A stretch of DNA of 33,465 nucleotides from Candidatus Margulisiibacteriota bacterium (lineage in GTDB: Bacteria > Margulisbacteria > WOR-1 > O2-12-FULL-45-9 > XYB2-FULL-48-7). The translations under genes and the position numbers were made by a program. The DNA lies in NCBI GenBank assembly GCA_018822365.1, contig JAHJKL010000030.1:1-33465 (forward strand), in the 5' to 3' direction. The notes beneath the pieces were generated by a model. It had not been told where the DNA came from and made no database searches. It saw only the letters and a program-made list of their open reading frames with translations. Positions 13,640-21,966 of this stretch are shown piece after piece; the stretch's first letter is position 1, and every line of letters starts with the position of its first letter.

Positions 13640-13951
13640 ATGAAGAAACAAAGGATCAGGATCAAGTTAAAGGCCTACGATCACCGGGTTCTGGATAAGT
13701 CGGCGGAAAAGATAGTGGACACGGCCAAACGGGCCGGGGCGCTGGTTTCCGGGCCAATTCCTTTGCCGACCCAGAAGCAAAAATGGTGTGTCCTTCGCTC
13801 TCCTCACGTCGACAAAAAATCAAGGGAACATTTTGAAATGCGGACCCACAAGCGCCTGATCGATATCCTGGAGCCGCCGCCGCAAACGGTTGACGCGCTG
13901 ATGCAGCTCGACCTGCCGGCCGGCGTGGATGTCGAAATAAAAATGGATTAA
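13640..13951 (+). CDS. rpsJ: 30S ribosomal protein S10
   Basis: S10 (103 aa, normal length) is a small-subunit head protein and, as NusE, a partner of NusG in antitermination. [11 protein letters not shown] at the start and the [20 protein letters not shown] loop are typical. The tip loop normally reads [12 protein letters not shown] and does so here. It starts the S10 cluster but follows fusA by only 3 nt, so there is no S10 leader for L4-mediated attenuation. Confidence 0.97.
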   Translation: MKKQRIRIKLKAYDHRVLDKSAEKIVDTAKRAGALVSGPIPLPTQKQKWCVLRSPHVDKKSREHFEMRTHKRLIDILEPPPQTVDALMQLDLPAGVDVEIKMD

Positions 13952-13962
13952 GGAAAAAAGAT

Positions 13963-14502
13963 ATGCTAGGTATAAAAAAAGGAATGACCCAGGTTTATGA
14001 CGAAAGCGGCAACCAGCTCGCCGTGACGGTTGTGGAGGCGGGCCCGTGCGTCGTTTCCCAGATCAAGACGGTGGAAAAAGAGGGTTACGCCGCGATCCAG
14101 ATCACCTTTGGCAAAGTGAAGCGGGAGATCAGGGTCGACGATCCGGCCGAATTTAAAGTCGGCCAGGAGTTCAAGGTTGACGCTTATAAGGCTGGCGACA
14201 TGATCGAAGTTTCCGGCACCACCGTCGGCAAAGGTTTTGCCGGCCGGATCAAGCGCTACCATCAGCATCGCGGTCCCATGTCGCATGGTTCCAAGTTCCA
14301 CCGGATCCCCGGCTCCATCGGTTCCGGCACCACGCCGGGACGGGTCTGGAAAGGGAAACAGATGGCGGGACGAATGGGGAATTGTCAGGCGACCAATAAA
14401 GGGTTGAAAGTGATCCAGGTTATCCCGGAAAAAAATCTGATCCTGCTGCAGGGTTCGGTGCCGGGCAAACGGGGAAATAAAGTTTTCATAAGGAAGGCAT
14501 AA
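13963..14502 (+). CDS. rplC: 50S ribosomal protein L3, compact form
   Basis: L3 reaches from the subunit surface into the peptidyl-transferase region. The N-terminus LGIKKGMTQVYDE and the GSIGSGTTPGRVWKGKQMAG loop identify it. At 179 aa it is about 25-30 residues shorter than usual. The segment normally between the first strand group and RVDD (family pattern GHFKKAGVxPKRxLREF) is missing, so IQITFGKVKREI runs straight into RVDDPAEFKVG. The C-terminus is also short. The frame is intact, so this is a real compaction and not a frameshift. Confidence 0.96.
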   Translation: MLGIKKGMTQVYDESGNQLAVTVVEAGPCVVSQIKTVEKEGYAAIQITFGKVKREIRVDDPAEFKVGQEFKVDAYKAGDMIEVSGTTVGKGFAGRIKRYHQHRGPMSHGSKFHRIPGSIGSGTTPGRVWKGKQMAGRMGNCQATNKGLKVIQVIPEKNLILLQGSVPGKRGNKVFIRKA

Positions 14503-14503
14503 C

Positions 14504-15073
14504 GTGGAAAAGAGCAAGATATTCAACGAAGAAAAAAATACCGCGGTCGTGCACGAAGTCGTGCGCTGGCTGCAAGCTTCGGCGCGGCGGGGGACCCATT
14601 CGGCCAAGACCCGGACCGAAGTCAGCGGCGGCGGCAAAAAGCCGTGGAAGCAAAAAGGGACCGGACGGGCCCGGGCCGGCAGCAATCGCTCGCCTCTCTG
14701 GCGCAAGGGCGGGGTTATTTTTCCTCCCAAGCCGCGCGATTACGGCTACGCTTTGCCGAAGAAGGTTCGCTCTTTGGCCCTGCGGGTCGCTCTTTCGGAG
14801 TTTAACCGCGAATCCAAACTAACGGTTGTTGACGACTATAAACTGGCCGCGGCCAAGACCAAAGAAGGGGTCAAGCTGTTGAAGGAGCTTGGGGTCAGCG
14901 GCAAGGTCACCGTGATCCACGCTGATCAGGATGACCTGGCCAAATCGGTCCGCAATATCGCCGGAGTGACCGTTGCCCGGGCGATCGACGTCACAGTTAT
15001 AGATCTGTTGAAATCGAAGTGGCTGGTTATCGATAAGAGATCTGTCAAGATATTAGAGGAGAGATTAAGTTAA
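14504..15073 (+). CDS. rplD: 50S ribosomal protein L4, N-terminally short
   Basis: L4 (189 aa) lines the exit tunnel. Its loop signature RRGTHSAKTRTEVSGGG...KKPWKQKGTGRARAGS is clear. The GTG at 14504 follows AAGGAAGG with a 6-nt spacer. An in-frame stop at 14489 leaves no room for a longer N-terminus. Relative to the usual L4, which begins about 20-25 residues earlier with a beta-strand hairpin, the chain starts close to the HEVVRWLQA helix. In E. coli L4 also represses its own operon at the S10 leader, which is absent here. Confidence 0.95.
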   Translation: MEKSKIFNEEKNTAVVHEVVRWLQASARRGTHSAKTRTEVSGGGKKPWKQKGTGRARAGSNRSPLWRKGGVIFPPKPRDYGYALPKKVRSLALRVALSEFNRESKLTVVDDYKLAAAKTKEGVKLLKELGVSGKVTVIHADQDDLAKSVRNIAGVTVARAIDVTVIDLLKSKWLVIDKRSVKILEERLS

Positions 15074-15074
15074 A

Positions 15075-15356
15075 ATGGAAGTTGAAAACGTAATTTTAGG
15101 AGTGGTCGTGACCGAAAAATCGATGGGGAACCGTCCTCTGGGAGGCTATGTTTTTCGCGTTAATCTTGACGCGACGAAGATCATGGTCAAACAGGCGGTT
15201 GAACGGCTGTTCAAGACAAAAGTAAAAGCGGTGAACATGGTCAATGTCCGTCCCAAACGCCGGGTCGTCGGCCGCAGCATCGGCGAAACTCGGAGATGGA
15301 AAAAAGCTTATGTGACCCTGCATAGCGGACAAACAATAAAGGAGCTGGAAGCGTAA
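15075..15356 (+). CDS. rplW: 50S ribosomal protein L23
   Basis: L23 (93 aa) sits at the tunnel exit and docks trigger factor and SRP. The start [12 protein letters not shown], the [20 protein letters not shown] helix-strand and the [20 protein letters not shown] segment match the family. It begins 1 nt after the rplD stop and ends 1 nt before rplB, inside the conserved L3-L4-L23-L2 order. Confidence 0.96.
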   Translation: MEVENVILGVVVTEKSMGNRPLGGYVFRVNLDATKIMVKQAVERLFKTKVKAVNMVNVRPKRRVVGRSIGETRRWKKAYVTLHSGQTIKELEA

Positions 15357-15357
15357 C

Positions 15358-16188
15358 ATGGCTTTGAAGAGAAGGAACCCAACCAGTCCCGGAACCAGAT
15401 TTCAAATTGTCGACGATTATTCGGATATCACCAAGGATTATCCGGAGAAAAAACTACTGGCGAGAAAAAACCAGAAATCAGGCCGCGACTGGCGCGGTTT
15501 TGTTTCCATGCGCCATCGGGGCGGCGGCAACAAAAAACATTATCGCCTGGTCGATTTTATCCGCGACAAGGATAATGTCGCCGCCAAAGTGGTGGCGATC
15601 GAGTACGATCCCAACCGGAACTGCCGGATCGCGCTGATCGAATATTCGGATAAAATCAGAAGTTATATTCTGGCTCCGCTCGGGTTAACTGTTGGCGACG
15701 ACATTATGTCCGGGGCCGAAGCCGATATCAAACCGGGCAATGCTTTGCCCCTGTCGTCCATCCCCATCGGGACCACCGTCCACAATGTTGAGATCGATCC
15801 GGGCCGCGGCGGCAAATTGGCCCGCTCCGCCGGCGCCGGATTATTGCTGTTGGCAAAAGAGGGAAATTATGCTATTGTGAAGATGCCATCCGGCGAGCAA
15901 AGGATGATCCTTATTTCCTGCCGGGCGACTGTCGGCCAGGTTGGGAATCTGGACGCCAAGAACGTTGTTCTTGGTAAAGCCGGCAAGAAGCGGCACTTAG
16001 GGCGTCGGCCGGAAGTTCGCGGCGTTGTAATGAATCCCTGCGATCACCCGCACGGTGGTGGCGAGGGTAAGTCCGGCATCGGGAGAGAACATCCTGTTAC
16101 CCCTTGGGGCAAACCTACTTTGGGTAAGAAAACTAGAAAAGCAAGACTACGCAGTGAGCGATTTATTCTGTCCAGGAGGAAAAAGTAA
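15358..16188 (+). CDS. rplB: 50S ribosomal protein L2
   Basis: L2 (276 aa, standard length) is required for subunit association and peptidyl-transferase activity. The [10 protein letters not shown] segment of the RNA-binding domain and the C-terminal signature [14 protein letters not shown] are present. H230 corresponds to the conserved E. coli H229. C228 replaces the more common Val or Ile next to that motif. The stop overlaps the rpsS start (TAATG). Confidence 0.97.
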   Translation: MALKRRNPTSPGTRFQIVDDYSDITKDYPEKKLLARKNQKSGRDWRGFVSMRHRGGGNKKHYRLVDFIRDKDNVAAKVVAIEYDPNRNCRIALIEYSDKIRSYILAPLGLTVGDDIMSGAEADIKPGNALPLSSIPIGTTVHNVEIDPGRGGKLARSAGAGLLLLAKEGNYAIVKMPSGEQRMILISCRATVGQVGNLDAKNVVLGKAGKKRHLGRRPEVRGVVMNPCDHPHGGGEGKSGIGREHPVTPWGKPTLGKKTRKARLRSERFILSRRKK

Positions 16189-16472
16189 TGGCGCGTTCGA
16201 CGCATAAAGGGCCGTTTGTTGAAGAAAAATTGTTGCGCAAGGTCCAAAAGGCCCAGGCGACCAACGATAAAAAAGTGATCAAGACCTGGTCACGGAGCTC
16301 GACCGTGATCCCCGATATGGTCGGCCTGACCCTGGCGGTCCATAACGGGAACAAGCATATCCCGATCTACATCACGGAAAATTATGTCGGGCACAAACTG
16401 GGCGAATTCGCCCATACCCGGACTTTCCGCGGACACAGTTCGCCGGCCAATAAAACGGAGTCGCCAGCTTAA
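16188..16472 (+). CDS. rpsS: 30S ribosomal protein S19
   Basis: S19 (94 aa) lies in the small-subunit head next to S13 and the A-site finger. [18 protein letters not shown], the [14 protein letters not shown] segment and [16 protein letters not shown] are the family signatures. The start codon shares a base with the rplB stop. Length and sequence are ordinary. Confidence 0.97.
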   Translation: MARSTHKGPFVEEKLLRKVQKAQATNDKKVIKTWSRSSTVIPDMVGLTLAVHNGNKHIPIYITENYVGHKLGEFAHTRTFRGHSSPANKTESPA

Positions 16473-16474
16473 TT

Positions 16475-16813
16475 ATGGTTAACGTAAAAGCCAGATCAAA
16501 ATGGGTCAGGAGTTCTCCCCGCAAGATCATGCGGGTGATGGACGAAGTTCGCGGAAAATCGGTCGCCGAAGCGATTGCCTTGCTCCGGTTCATGCCGCAA
16601 AAAGCGGCGCGGGTGCTGGAAAAGACCGTGCTGTCGGCGGTCGCCAACGCCAGGAATAATTACAAGATGGATGAATCAAAATTAGTGCTGGGAGAAGTTT
16701 TCGTGACCAAGGGTTTTGTGATGAAGCGGTTCCAGCCGCGCGCGCGCGGCCGGGCTTTCCCGATCCAAAAGAGAACAAGTCATGTTACTGTCTCCGTGCA
16801 GGAGGGGAAATAA
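16475..16813 (+). CDS. rplV: 50S ribosomal protein L22
   Basis: L22 (112 aa) contributes a long beta-hairpin to the exit tunnel near the macrolide site. The [22 protein letters not shown]-terminal helix pair and the hairpin region [21 protein letters not shown] are intact, with no insertion or deletion of the kind linked to macrolide resistance. It starts 2 nt after rpsS and overlaps rpsC in TAATG. Confidence 0.96.
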   Translation: MVNVKARSKWVRSSPRKIMRVMDEVRGKSVAEAIALLRFMPQKAARVLEKTVLSAVANARNNYKMDESKLVLGEVFVTKGFVMKRFQPRARGRAFPIQKRTSHVTVSVQEGK

Positions 16814-17490
16814 TGGGTCAAAAGGTCCACCCAAAAGGTTTGCGGCTCGGGATCATCGAAGAGTGGGATAGCGTTTGGTACGCCGATGATCAAAGCTTCA
16901 AGAAACTGCTTCAGGAAGATATTGAGCTTAGGAGCTACCTGAAAAATTTACTTTACAAAGCGGGGATCTCCCGGATCAAGATCTTGCGGAAAGCCAACCA
17001 GATCGAAGTTGATCTTTACACCGCCAAGCCGGGTTTGATCATTGGCAAGGGGGGGAAAGAAGTTGCCGCCCTGCGTGAACAGTTGATCAAAAAAGTCGGC
17101 AAACAGGTCCAGCTTAACGTTCACGAGGAATCAAACCCTGATTCCTGCGCGATCTTGATGGCTGAAAACATTGCGCAGCAGCTGGAAAAACGCATTTCCT
17201 TCCGCCGGGCGATGAAGCAGGGGGTTTCCAGATCATTGCGCGCCGGTTCCAAAGGGATCAAGATCATGTGCGGCGGCCGGCTTGACGGCTCCGAGATCGC
17301 CAGAAGCGAATGGTACCGCAACGGCCGGGTGCCGCTGCAAACTCTGCGCGCCAGGATCGATTATGGTTTTGCCGAGGCGATGACCATGTACGGGAAGATC
17401 GGCATTAAAGTTTGGATCTACAAGGGTGAAGTTTTACCGCCGGCAAAGGAGACCAAGAGTGGGCCTAATACCATCGAAGCAAAAGTTTAG
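16813..17490 (+). CDS. rpsC: 30S ribosomal protein S3
   Basis: S3 (225 aa) forms the mRNA entry pore with S4 and S5. [13 protein letters not shown] opens the chain. The type-II KH domain carries its GxxG loop at G78-K79-G80-G81, and the C-terminal domain includes GWxx-type [24 protein letters not shown] strong AGGAGGGG precedes the ATG. Its last 32 nt overlap rplP, whose ribosome binding site lies within the rpsC coding sequence. Confidence 0.97.
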   Translation: MGQKVHPKGLRLGIIEEWDSVWYADDQSFKKLLQEDIELRSYLKNLLYKAGISRIKILRKANQIEVDLYTAKPGLIIGKGGKEVAALREQLIKKVGKQVQLNVHEESNPDSCAILMAENIAQQLEKRISFRRAMKQGVSRSLRAGSKGIKIMCGGRLDGSEIARSEWYRNGRVPLQTLRARIDYGFAEAMTMYGKIGIKVWIYKGEVLPPAKETKSGPNTIEAKV

Positions 17491-17869
17491 GAAACACCAG
17501 CGCCGCCGGCTGAAAGGCTGTGCGTCGCGGGGAAATACCCTGCATTACGGCGAGTTCGGGCTGCAGTCCGAAGAGTGCGTCTATTTGACGACCAACCAGA
17601 TCGAATCGGCCAGAAAAGCGATGACCCACTTCTTTAAAAGAGGGGGAAAGATCTGGCTTAGGGTTTGCGCCGACAAAGTTGTCACCGCCCGGGCGGCTGA
17701 GACCAGAATGGGTGGAGGCAAAGGGGCGCCGGTCAAATTTGTGGTGCCGATCAAACGGGGCCACATTATTTTTGAAATTGCCGGGGTTAGCCTGGAAGAC
17801 GCGAAACAAGCCTTTACTTTGGCCAGCTACAAGCTCCCCATGGCGGTTAAACTAGTGGTGAAGCAATAA
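17459..17869 (+). CDS. rplP: 50S ribosomal protein L16
   Basis: L16 (136 aa) organises the A-site region of the large subunit. The GTG at 17459 follows AAAGGAG (17445-17451) and gives [20 protein letters not shown], in register with the usual L16 start. A longer reading from 17426 is only rpsC sequence in another frame. [10 protein letters not shown] corresponds to the GKGxP loop. The following WVAVVKPG stretch typical of the family reads KFVVPIKRG here, a mild divergence. It overlaps rpsC by 32 nt and rpmC by one base. Confidence 0.95.
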   Translation: MGLIPSKQKFRKHQRRRLKGCASRGNTLHYGEFGLQSEECVYLTTNQIESARKAMTHFFKRGGKIWLRVCADKVVTARAAETRMGGGKGAPVKFVVPIKRGHIIFEIAGVSLEDAKQAFTLASYKLPMAVKLVVKQ

Positions 17870-18087
17870 TGAATACCAAAGAATTACGCGAACTGACGAT
17901 AAACGAGCTGGTCAAGAAGGTTTCTGACCTTCGGCGGGAGCTATTTAACCTGCGGCTCCAAAAATCAAACCAGCAGGTCAAGAATCCCCTGAAACAGAGG
18001 GAGCTGCGCCGGACGATCGCCAGGGTCTTGACGATCACCGCTCAAAAGAAAAATGTCCAACCGGTCAAATCCAAGGAGGCTAAATAG
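17869..18087 (+). CDS. rpmC: 50S ribosomal protein L29
   Basis: L29 (72 aa) is a two-helix protein beside L23 at the tunnel exit. The pattern [29 protein letters not shown] and the [13 protein letters not shown] second helix are typical. A short Lys-rich tail follows. Both ends overlap their neighbours by a single base, rplP before and rpsQ after. Confidence 0.95.
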   Translation: MNTKELRELTINELVKKVSDLRRELFNLRLQKSNQQVKNPLKQRELRRTIARVLTITAQKKNVQPVKSKEAK

Positions 18088-18347
18088 TGGAAAGAGGGAA
18101 TCCCAAAGTCAGACAAGGGGTCGTGGTCAGCGACAAGATGCAGAAGACCGTGGTTGTTAAAGTTGAACGGGTTTTCCGGCATCCGAAATATCATAAGATA
18201 ATCCGGACGGCGAAAAACTTCAAAGCGCATGATGAGCAAAATCAGTGCAAAGCCGGCGACCTTGTGGAGATCATGGAAACAAGGCCGATCTCCAAGGATA
18301 AACGGTGGCGCGTAGTCAGGAGGGTTAACGTTGATTCAGCCGCGTAG
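18087..18347 (+). CDS. rpsQ: 30S ribosomal protein S17
   Basis: S17 (86 aa) is an OB-fold protein bound to the 5' domain of 16S rRNA. It shows [37 protein letters not shown] and [20 protein letters not shown]. The start is GTG with AAGGAGG at 18073-18079 and a 7-nt spacer. Its 3' end overlaps rplN by 17 nt. Confidence 0.96.
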   Translation: MERGNPKVRQGVVVSDKMQKTVVVKVERVFRHPKYHKIIRTAKNFKAHDEQNQCKAGDLVEIMETRPISKDKRWRVVRRVNVDSAA

Positions 18348-18699
18348 TATATGTAAAGTTGCCGACAACAGCGGGGCCCGGACCGTTATGATCATTAGAT
18401 GCCTCGGGGGATCTAACCGCAAGTTTTCCGAAATTGGCGATATGGTTGTTGCGGTGGTCAAAGAGGTCCTGCCGAACATGACCGTCAAAGACGGCGAGAT
18501 CGTCAACGCGGTAGTGGTCAGGACCAAGAAGAAGCGCCGCCGGAGCGACGGGTCCTTTGTTTGTTTCGACGATAACGCTGTCGTGATCGTGGCGAAAGAC
18601 AAAAATCCCCGCGGCACCAGGGTGTTCGGCCCGATCGCCAGGGAATTGCGAGAGAGAGACTACATGAAGATCATTTCTCTGGCTCCGGAAGTGGTGTAA
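18331..18699 (+). CDS. rplN: 50S ribosomal protein L14
   Basis: L14 (122 aa) lies at the intersubunit face and binds the silencing factor RsfS in many bacteria. [17 protein letters not shown] is the canonical N-terminus, which fixes the start at TTG 18331 with CAGGAGGG upstream. The later [24 protein letters not shown] and [14 protein letters not shown] segments are standard. The 17-nt overlap with rpsQ and the weak TTG codon suggest coupling. Confidence 0.96.
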   Translation: MIQPRSICKVADNSGARTVMIIRCLGGSNRKFSEIGDMVVAVVKEVLPNMTVKDGEIVNAVVVRTKKKRRRSDGSFVCFDDNAVVIVAKDKNPRGTRVFGPIARELRERDYMKIISLAPEVV

Positions 18700-18710
18700 A
18701 GGTGAAAAAA

Positions 18711-19031
18711 ATGGCAAATACCAGAATAAAAAAAGGCGATACGATCATTATGCTTTCCGGCAAGAACAAAGGAAAGAAGGGAAAGGTCATTAAGGTTTTT
18801 CCGGAGAAGATGACGATCGTTGTGGAAGGGATCAACGTGGCCAAGCGCCATCAGAAGCCGATGCAAAAGAGCCCGGGAGGCATTATTGATAAAGCGCTTC
18901 CATTTGCCGTGTCAAAGGCGATCCTGGTCTGTCCGCGCTGTGGCAAGCCGACCCGGATCTCGGTCACCAATATCGATGGAAAGAACCGGCGGACTTGCCG
19001 GAAATGCAAAGAAATAATGGACAAGGTATAA
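18711..19031 (+). CDS. rplX: 50S ribosomal protein L24
   Basis: L24 (106 aa) initiates large-subunit assembly. The KOW motif falls in [20 protein letters not shown] (7-26). C74-x2-C77 and C96-x2-C99 form a zinc-ribbon-like four-Cys set in the C-terminal half, a variant seen in part of the family. I prefer ATG 18711 with the AAAGGTG site just after the rplN stop. The GTG at 18702 would add three residues and sits within that site. Confidence 0.94.
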   Translation: MANTRIKKGDTIIMLSGKNKGKKGKVIKVFPEKMTIVVEGINVAKRHQKPMQKSPGGIIDKALPFAVSKAILVCPRCGKPTRISVTNIDGKNRRTCRKCKEIMDKV

Positions 19032-19035
19032 GAAC

Positions 19036-19584
19036 ATGAAAGATCTGCAGCAGGAATATCAAAAACATATCATTAAAAAGCTCCAAGACAAGCACAAATA
19101 TGCCAACGTCATGTCGATACCGCGGCTGAAAAAGGTCGTGATCAATCGCGGCGTCGGTGAGGCGCGCGAAAATGCCAAAGCGATCGATGTTTCGGCGGCG
19201 GAGCTCTCCAGCATAGTCGGCCAGAAACCGCTTATCATCAACAGCAAGAAGGCGATCGCCGCGTTCAAGCTCAAGGGGAATATTCCCATCGGTTTGAAGG
19301 TCACGCTTCGCGGCAAGCGGATGTGGCAGTTCCTGAACAAATTGATCAGTATTTCTTTGCCAAAGATCCGTGATTTTAAAGGGGTTAATCCCAAGTCGTT
19401 CGATGGCCGGGGAAATTATTCCCTTGGGATCAAGGAACAGTTGATCTTCCCGGAAGTTGATTATAACAAGGTTGACGCGGTTCGGGGAATGGATATTACA
19501 TTTGTGACCACGGCGAAGACCGATGCCGAGGCCAGGGACCTGCTGGAAGCATTTGGCATCCCATTCCGGACCCATGACGCGTAA
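19036..19584 (+). CDS. rplE: 50S ribosomal protein L5
   Basis: L5 (182 aa, normal length) binds 5S rRNA and the P-site tRNA elbow. [37 protein letters not shown] and [20 protein letters not shown] are the recognisable conserved blocks. It lies 4 nt after rplX in the spc gene order. Confidence 0.97.
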   Translation: MKDLQQEYQKHIIKKLQDKHKYANVMSIPRLKKVVINRGVGEARENAKAIDVSAAELSSIVGQKPLIINSKKAIAAFKLKGNIPIGLKVTLRGKRMWQFLNKLISISLPKIRDFKGVNPKSFDGRGNYSLGIKEQLIFPEVDYNKVDAVRGMDITFVTTAKTDAEARDLLEAFGIPFRTHDA

Positions 19585-19596
19585 GAGGAGAAAATG

Positions 19597-19782
19597 ATGG
19601 CGAAAAAATGTTGGCTTGAAAGATTAAAGCGCGAGCCGAAGTTCTCGACCAGGACGGTCCACCGCTGTTTCATGTGCGGTAGGCGCCGGGCCTACATCAG
19701 GAAGTTCGGTTTGTGCCGCATGTGCTTTAGAAAAATGGCCCACCAGGGACAGATCCCCGGCGTGGTCAAATCAAGCTGGTAA
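19597..19782 (+). CDS. rpsN: 30S ribosomal protein S14, zinc-binding type Z
   Basis: S14 (61 aa) is a small-subunit head protein. The short zinc form is shown by C24-x2-C27 and C40-x2-C43 and the end [11 protein letters not shown]. Two tandem ATGs are present at 19594 and 19597. The second gives the canonical MAKK start and a 6-nt spacing from GAGGAG (19585-19590), so I chose it. The zinc form is placed, as usual, between rplE and rpsH. Confidence 0.96.
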   Translation: MAKKCWLERLKREPKFSTRTVHRCFMCGRRRAYIRKFGLCRMCFRKMAHQGQIPGVVKSSW

Positions 19783-19800
19783 TTAAAGGAGTAATTGTCA

Positions 19801-20190
19801 ATGGATCCAATAGCTGATTTGTTAGTCAGGGTAAATAACGCGATCAAAGTCAAAAAAGAGGCGGTCGATATTCCTCATTCCAGCGTCAAAGAAGGGATCG
19901 TCAAGATCCTGCAGGAAGAGGGATTCGTCGGCAAATTTGACATTGTCGCCAGGATGAACAAGAAGGTTTTGCGGGTTGCCTTGAAATACAATGAAAACCG
20001 CAAGAGCCCGATCGTCGGGGTCAAGCGGATCAGCACTCCCGGCCGCCGGGTCTATGTCGGCAGCCAGGCCATTCCGCGGGTCCAGTCCGGTTTCGGGCTG
20101 GCAATTATTTCTACCCCAAAAGGGTTAATGACCGACGACAACGCCCGCCGGCAGAAGATCGGCGGCGAAGTCTTGTGTTTCGTTTGGTAG
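19801..20190 (+). CDS. rpsH: 30S ribosomal protein S8
   Basis: S8 (129 aa) binds the central domain of 16S rRNA. DPIADLLVRVNNA near the start, ISTPGRRVYVG in the middle and the C-terminal GGEVLCFVW identify it. ATG 19801 is 9 nt after AAAGGAG (19785-19791). The TTG at 19795 would be only 3 nt from it and is unlikely. In E. coli S8 represses the spc operon at rplE; no comparable site was looked for beyond inspection. Confidence 0.96.
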   Translation: MDPIADLLVRVNNAIKVKKEAVDIPHSSVKEGIVKILQEEGFVGKFDIVARMNKKVLRVALKYNENRKSPIVGVKRISTPGRRVYVGSQAIPRVQSGFGLAIISTPKGLMTDDNARRQKIGGEVLCFVW

Positions 20191-20200
20191 GGAGAAAAAA

Positions 20201-20758
20201 ATGGGAAGAATAGGTAAACGAATATTGGAAGTTCCCAAAGGGGTTGAGATCAAACTCGCTCCTGATGGGACTATCAGCGCCAAAGGCCCCAAAGGGACCA
20301 TTGCTTTTGTGATGAAGCCGGTCGTTAAAGTTGAGATCGATAACGGCAAGCTCACCACGGTTTTGGCTTCGACCGATCGACAGGCGCTGGCGATCCAGGG
20401 CCTCTACAACAGCATGATCGAGAATATGATCACCGGAGTGACCAAAGGGTTTGAAAAGGAACTTGACCTGGTCGGGGTCGGATATCGTGCCACGATGGCG
20501 GGGAAAAAGCTGCAGTTGCAGCTTGGCTACTCCCATCCGGTCGAGTTTGAGCCGCCCCAGGGTATTGATTTTGAGGTTCAGGGGGGGACCCGGGTCAGGG
20601 TCAAAGGGATCGACGCGCAAAAAGTAGGACAGATCGCCGCGGAGATCAGGCTGACCAGAAAAGTTGAACCTTATAAAGGAAAAGGGATCCGCTACGTTGG
20701 CGAAAAAGTCAGGCGTAAGGCCGGTAAAGCGGCCAAGGCGACCTCGGGAGGCAAGTAG
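20201..20758 (+). CDS. rplF: 50S ribosomal protein L6
   Basis: L6 (185 aa) lies near the sarcin-ricin loop. MGRIGKRILEVPKGVEI, the duplicated fold with ELDLVGVGYRATMAGKKLQL, and the C-terminal EPYKGKGIRYVGEKVRRKAGK are conserved. A short Ala/Lys tail extends the chain a few residues past the usual end. The ATG follows GGGAGAAAAAA. Confidence 0.96.
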   Translation: MGRIGKRILEVPKGVEIKLAPDGTISAKGPKGTIAFVMKPVVKVEIDNGKLTTVLASTDRQALAIQGLYNSMIENMITGVTKGFEKELDLVGVGYRATMAGKKLQLQLGYSHPVEFEPPQGIDFEVQGGTRVRVKGIDAQKVGQIAAEIRLTRKVEPYKGKGIRYVGEKVRRKAGKAAKATSGGK

Positions 20759-20761
20759 AAA

Positions 20762-21079
20762 ATGGCGATCAGAAAAAAGAAAGTATTTGGGACTATGGAG
20801 CGGCCGCGATTATCAGTTTTTCGCGGGATCAGGAATATCCATGCCCAGGTCATTGTCGATAGCGAAAGCCGGACCCTGGTTTCCGCTTCGACGGTTGAAA
20901 AAGGGCTCATCAAGAACGGCGGCAATCTTGCCGCGGCCAAAAAGATCGGGAGCTTGATCGCCGAGCGGGCGAAAGCCAAAGGGATCAAGCGGGTGGTCTT
21001 TGACCGTGGTTCGTTCATTTATCACGGCAGAGTCAAGGCTCTGGCCGACGCGGCTCGAGAAGGAGGACTGGAATTCTAA
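20762..21079 (+). CDS. rplR: 50S ribosomal protein L18, N-terminally short
   Basis: L18 (105 aa) binds 5S rRNA in the central protuberance. [31 protein letters not shown] and the end [19 protein letters not shown] are diagnostic. The usual arginine-rich N-terminal arm (RRxRRHxRVR) is missing; only MAIRKKKVF precedes GTMERPR. An in-frame TAG at 20756-20758 rules out an upstream start. The shortening is therefore genuine and would reduce contacts with 5S rRNA. Confidence 0.95.
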   Translation: MAIRKKKVFGTMERPRLSVFRGIRNIHAQVIVDSESRTLVSASTVEKGLIKNGGNLAAAKKIGSLIAERAKAKGIKRVVFDRGSFIYHGRVKALADAAREGGLEF

Positions 21080-21080
21080 T

Positions 21081-21587
21081 ATGAGACCTCAAGACAGGGA
21101 TTCTGAATTTAAAGAAAAGGTTGTCAGCATTGCCCGGGTTACCAAGGTCGTTAAAGGGGGCAAAAAAATGGGCTTCCGGGCCGTTGTCGTTGTTGGCGAT
21201 ATGAAGAACCGGGTCGGCCTGGGGATCGGGAAAGCGGCGGAAGTTTCGGCCGCGATCCGCAAAGGGGTTGAAGCGGCCAAAAGAGGGATCACCTCGGTGC
21301 CGATCATCAACGGTTCTATTCCCCATGACGTTCACGGTAAATTTTCGGCCAGCAAAGTGGTGCTCCGCCCGGCGCCGCGGGGGACCGGCGTTATTGCCGG
21401 AGGGTCGGTCAGGACGATCCTGGAATTAGCCGGGGTTAAAAATATCGTCGCCAAAAAAATTGGCTCGGCCAATTCGATCAATGTCGCCAGAGCAACGCTT
21501 AACGGGCTTAGCCTTCTCAAGCGGCTCGAAGCAATCACCCAGGAAAGAGGAAAGGAACCAAACGTAAAATATGTTAAATCTGAGTAA
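21081..21587 (+). CDS. rpsE: 30S ribosomal protein S5
   Basis: S5 (168 aa) helps form the mRNA entry pore and influences fidelity. The N-terminal dsRBD-like domain has VTKVVKGGKKMGFRAVVVVG and the C-terminal domain VVLRPAPRGTGVIAGGSVR. ATG 21081 gives a normal S5 start (MRPQDRD); AGGAGG is at 21061-21066, a longish 14 nt away. The upstream reading from 21000 is rplR sequence in another frame. Its end overlaps rplO by 17 nt; no rpmD follows. Confidence 0.96.
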   Translation: MRPQDRDSEFKEKVVSIARVTKVVKGGKKMGFRAVVVVGDMKNRVGLGIGKAAEVSAAIRKGVEAAKRGITSVPIINGSIPHDVHGKFSASKVVLRPAPRGTGVIAGGSVRTILELAGVKNIVAKKIGSANSINVARATLNGLSLLKRLEAITQERGKEPNVKYVKSE

Positions 21588-21966
21588 TTTGCGGCCCCAG
21601 ACGGGCTCAAAGAAAAGAAAAAAACGGGTCGGCCGCGGGACCAGCTCCGGACTTGGCAAAACTTGCGGCCGGGGACACAAGGGCCAGACCAGCCGTTCCG
21701 GCGGGACCAAGGGATCACGCTTTGAAGGGGGACAAACCCCGCTTTACCGCCGTTTGCCAAAACGCGGCTTCAAGAACCATCCGTTCCGGGTCGTTTACCA
21801 GGTGTTCAACCTGTTCGAATTGGATAAAGCGAAGAAAGCGACCGGATTGATCAAGATCCTCGGTTCCGGCGAAGTGACCGGGCCGGTCGAGGTCAAAGCT
21901 CACAAGGTCAGCGCCACGGCCAGAAAGAAGATCGAAGCGGCCGGCGGGAAAATAATTAATGCTTAA
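21571..21966 (+). CDS. rplO: 50S ribosomal protein L15, compact form
   Basis: L15 (131 aa) is a late-assembly large-subunit protein. The Gly/Arg-rich N-terminus RVGRGTSSGLGKTCGRGHKGQ and the C-terminal VKAHKVSATARKKIEAAGG match the family. It is roughly 15 residues shorter than usual: the stretch around the family pattern TPELLxEKGLI is condensed to KAKKATGLIKILGSGEV. It overlaps rpsE (17 nt) and secY (8 nt). The direct rpsE-rplO junction shows that the L30 gene is missing here. Confidence 0.95.
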   Translation: MLNLSNLRPQTGSKKRKKRVGRGTSSGLGKTCGRGHKGQTSRSGGTKGSRFEGGQTPLYRRLPKRGFKNHPFRVVYQVFNLFELDKAKKATGLIKILGSGEVTGPVEVKAHKVSATARKKIEAAGGKIINA

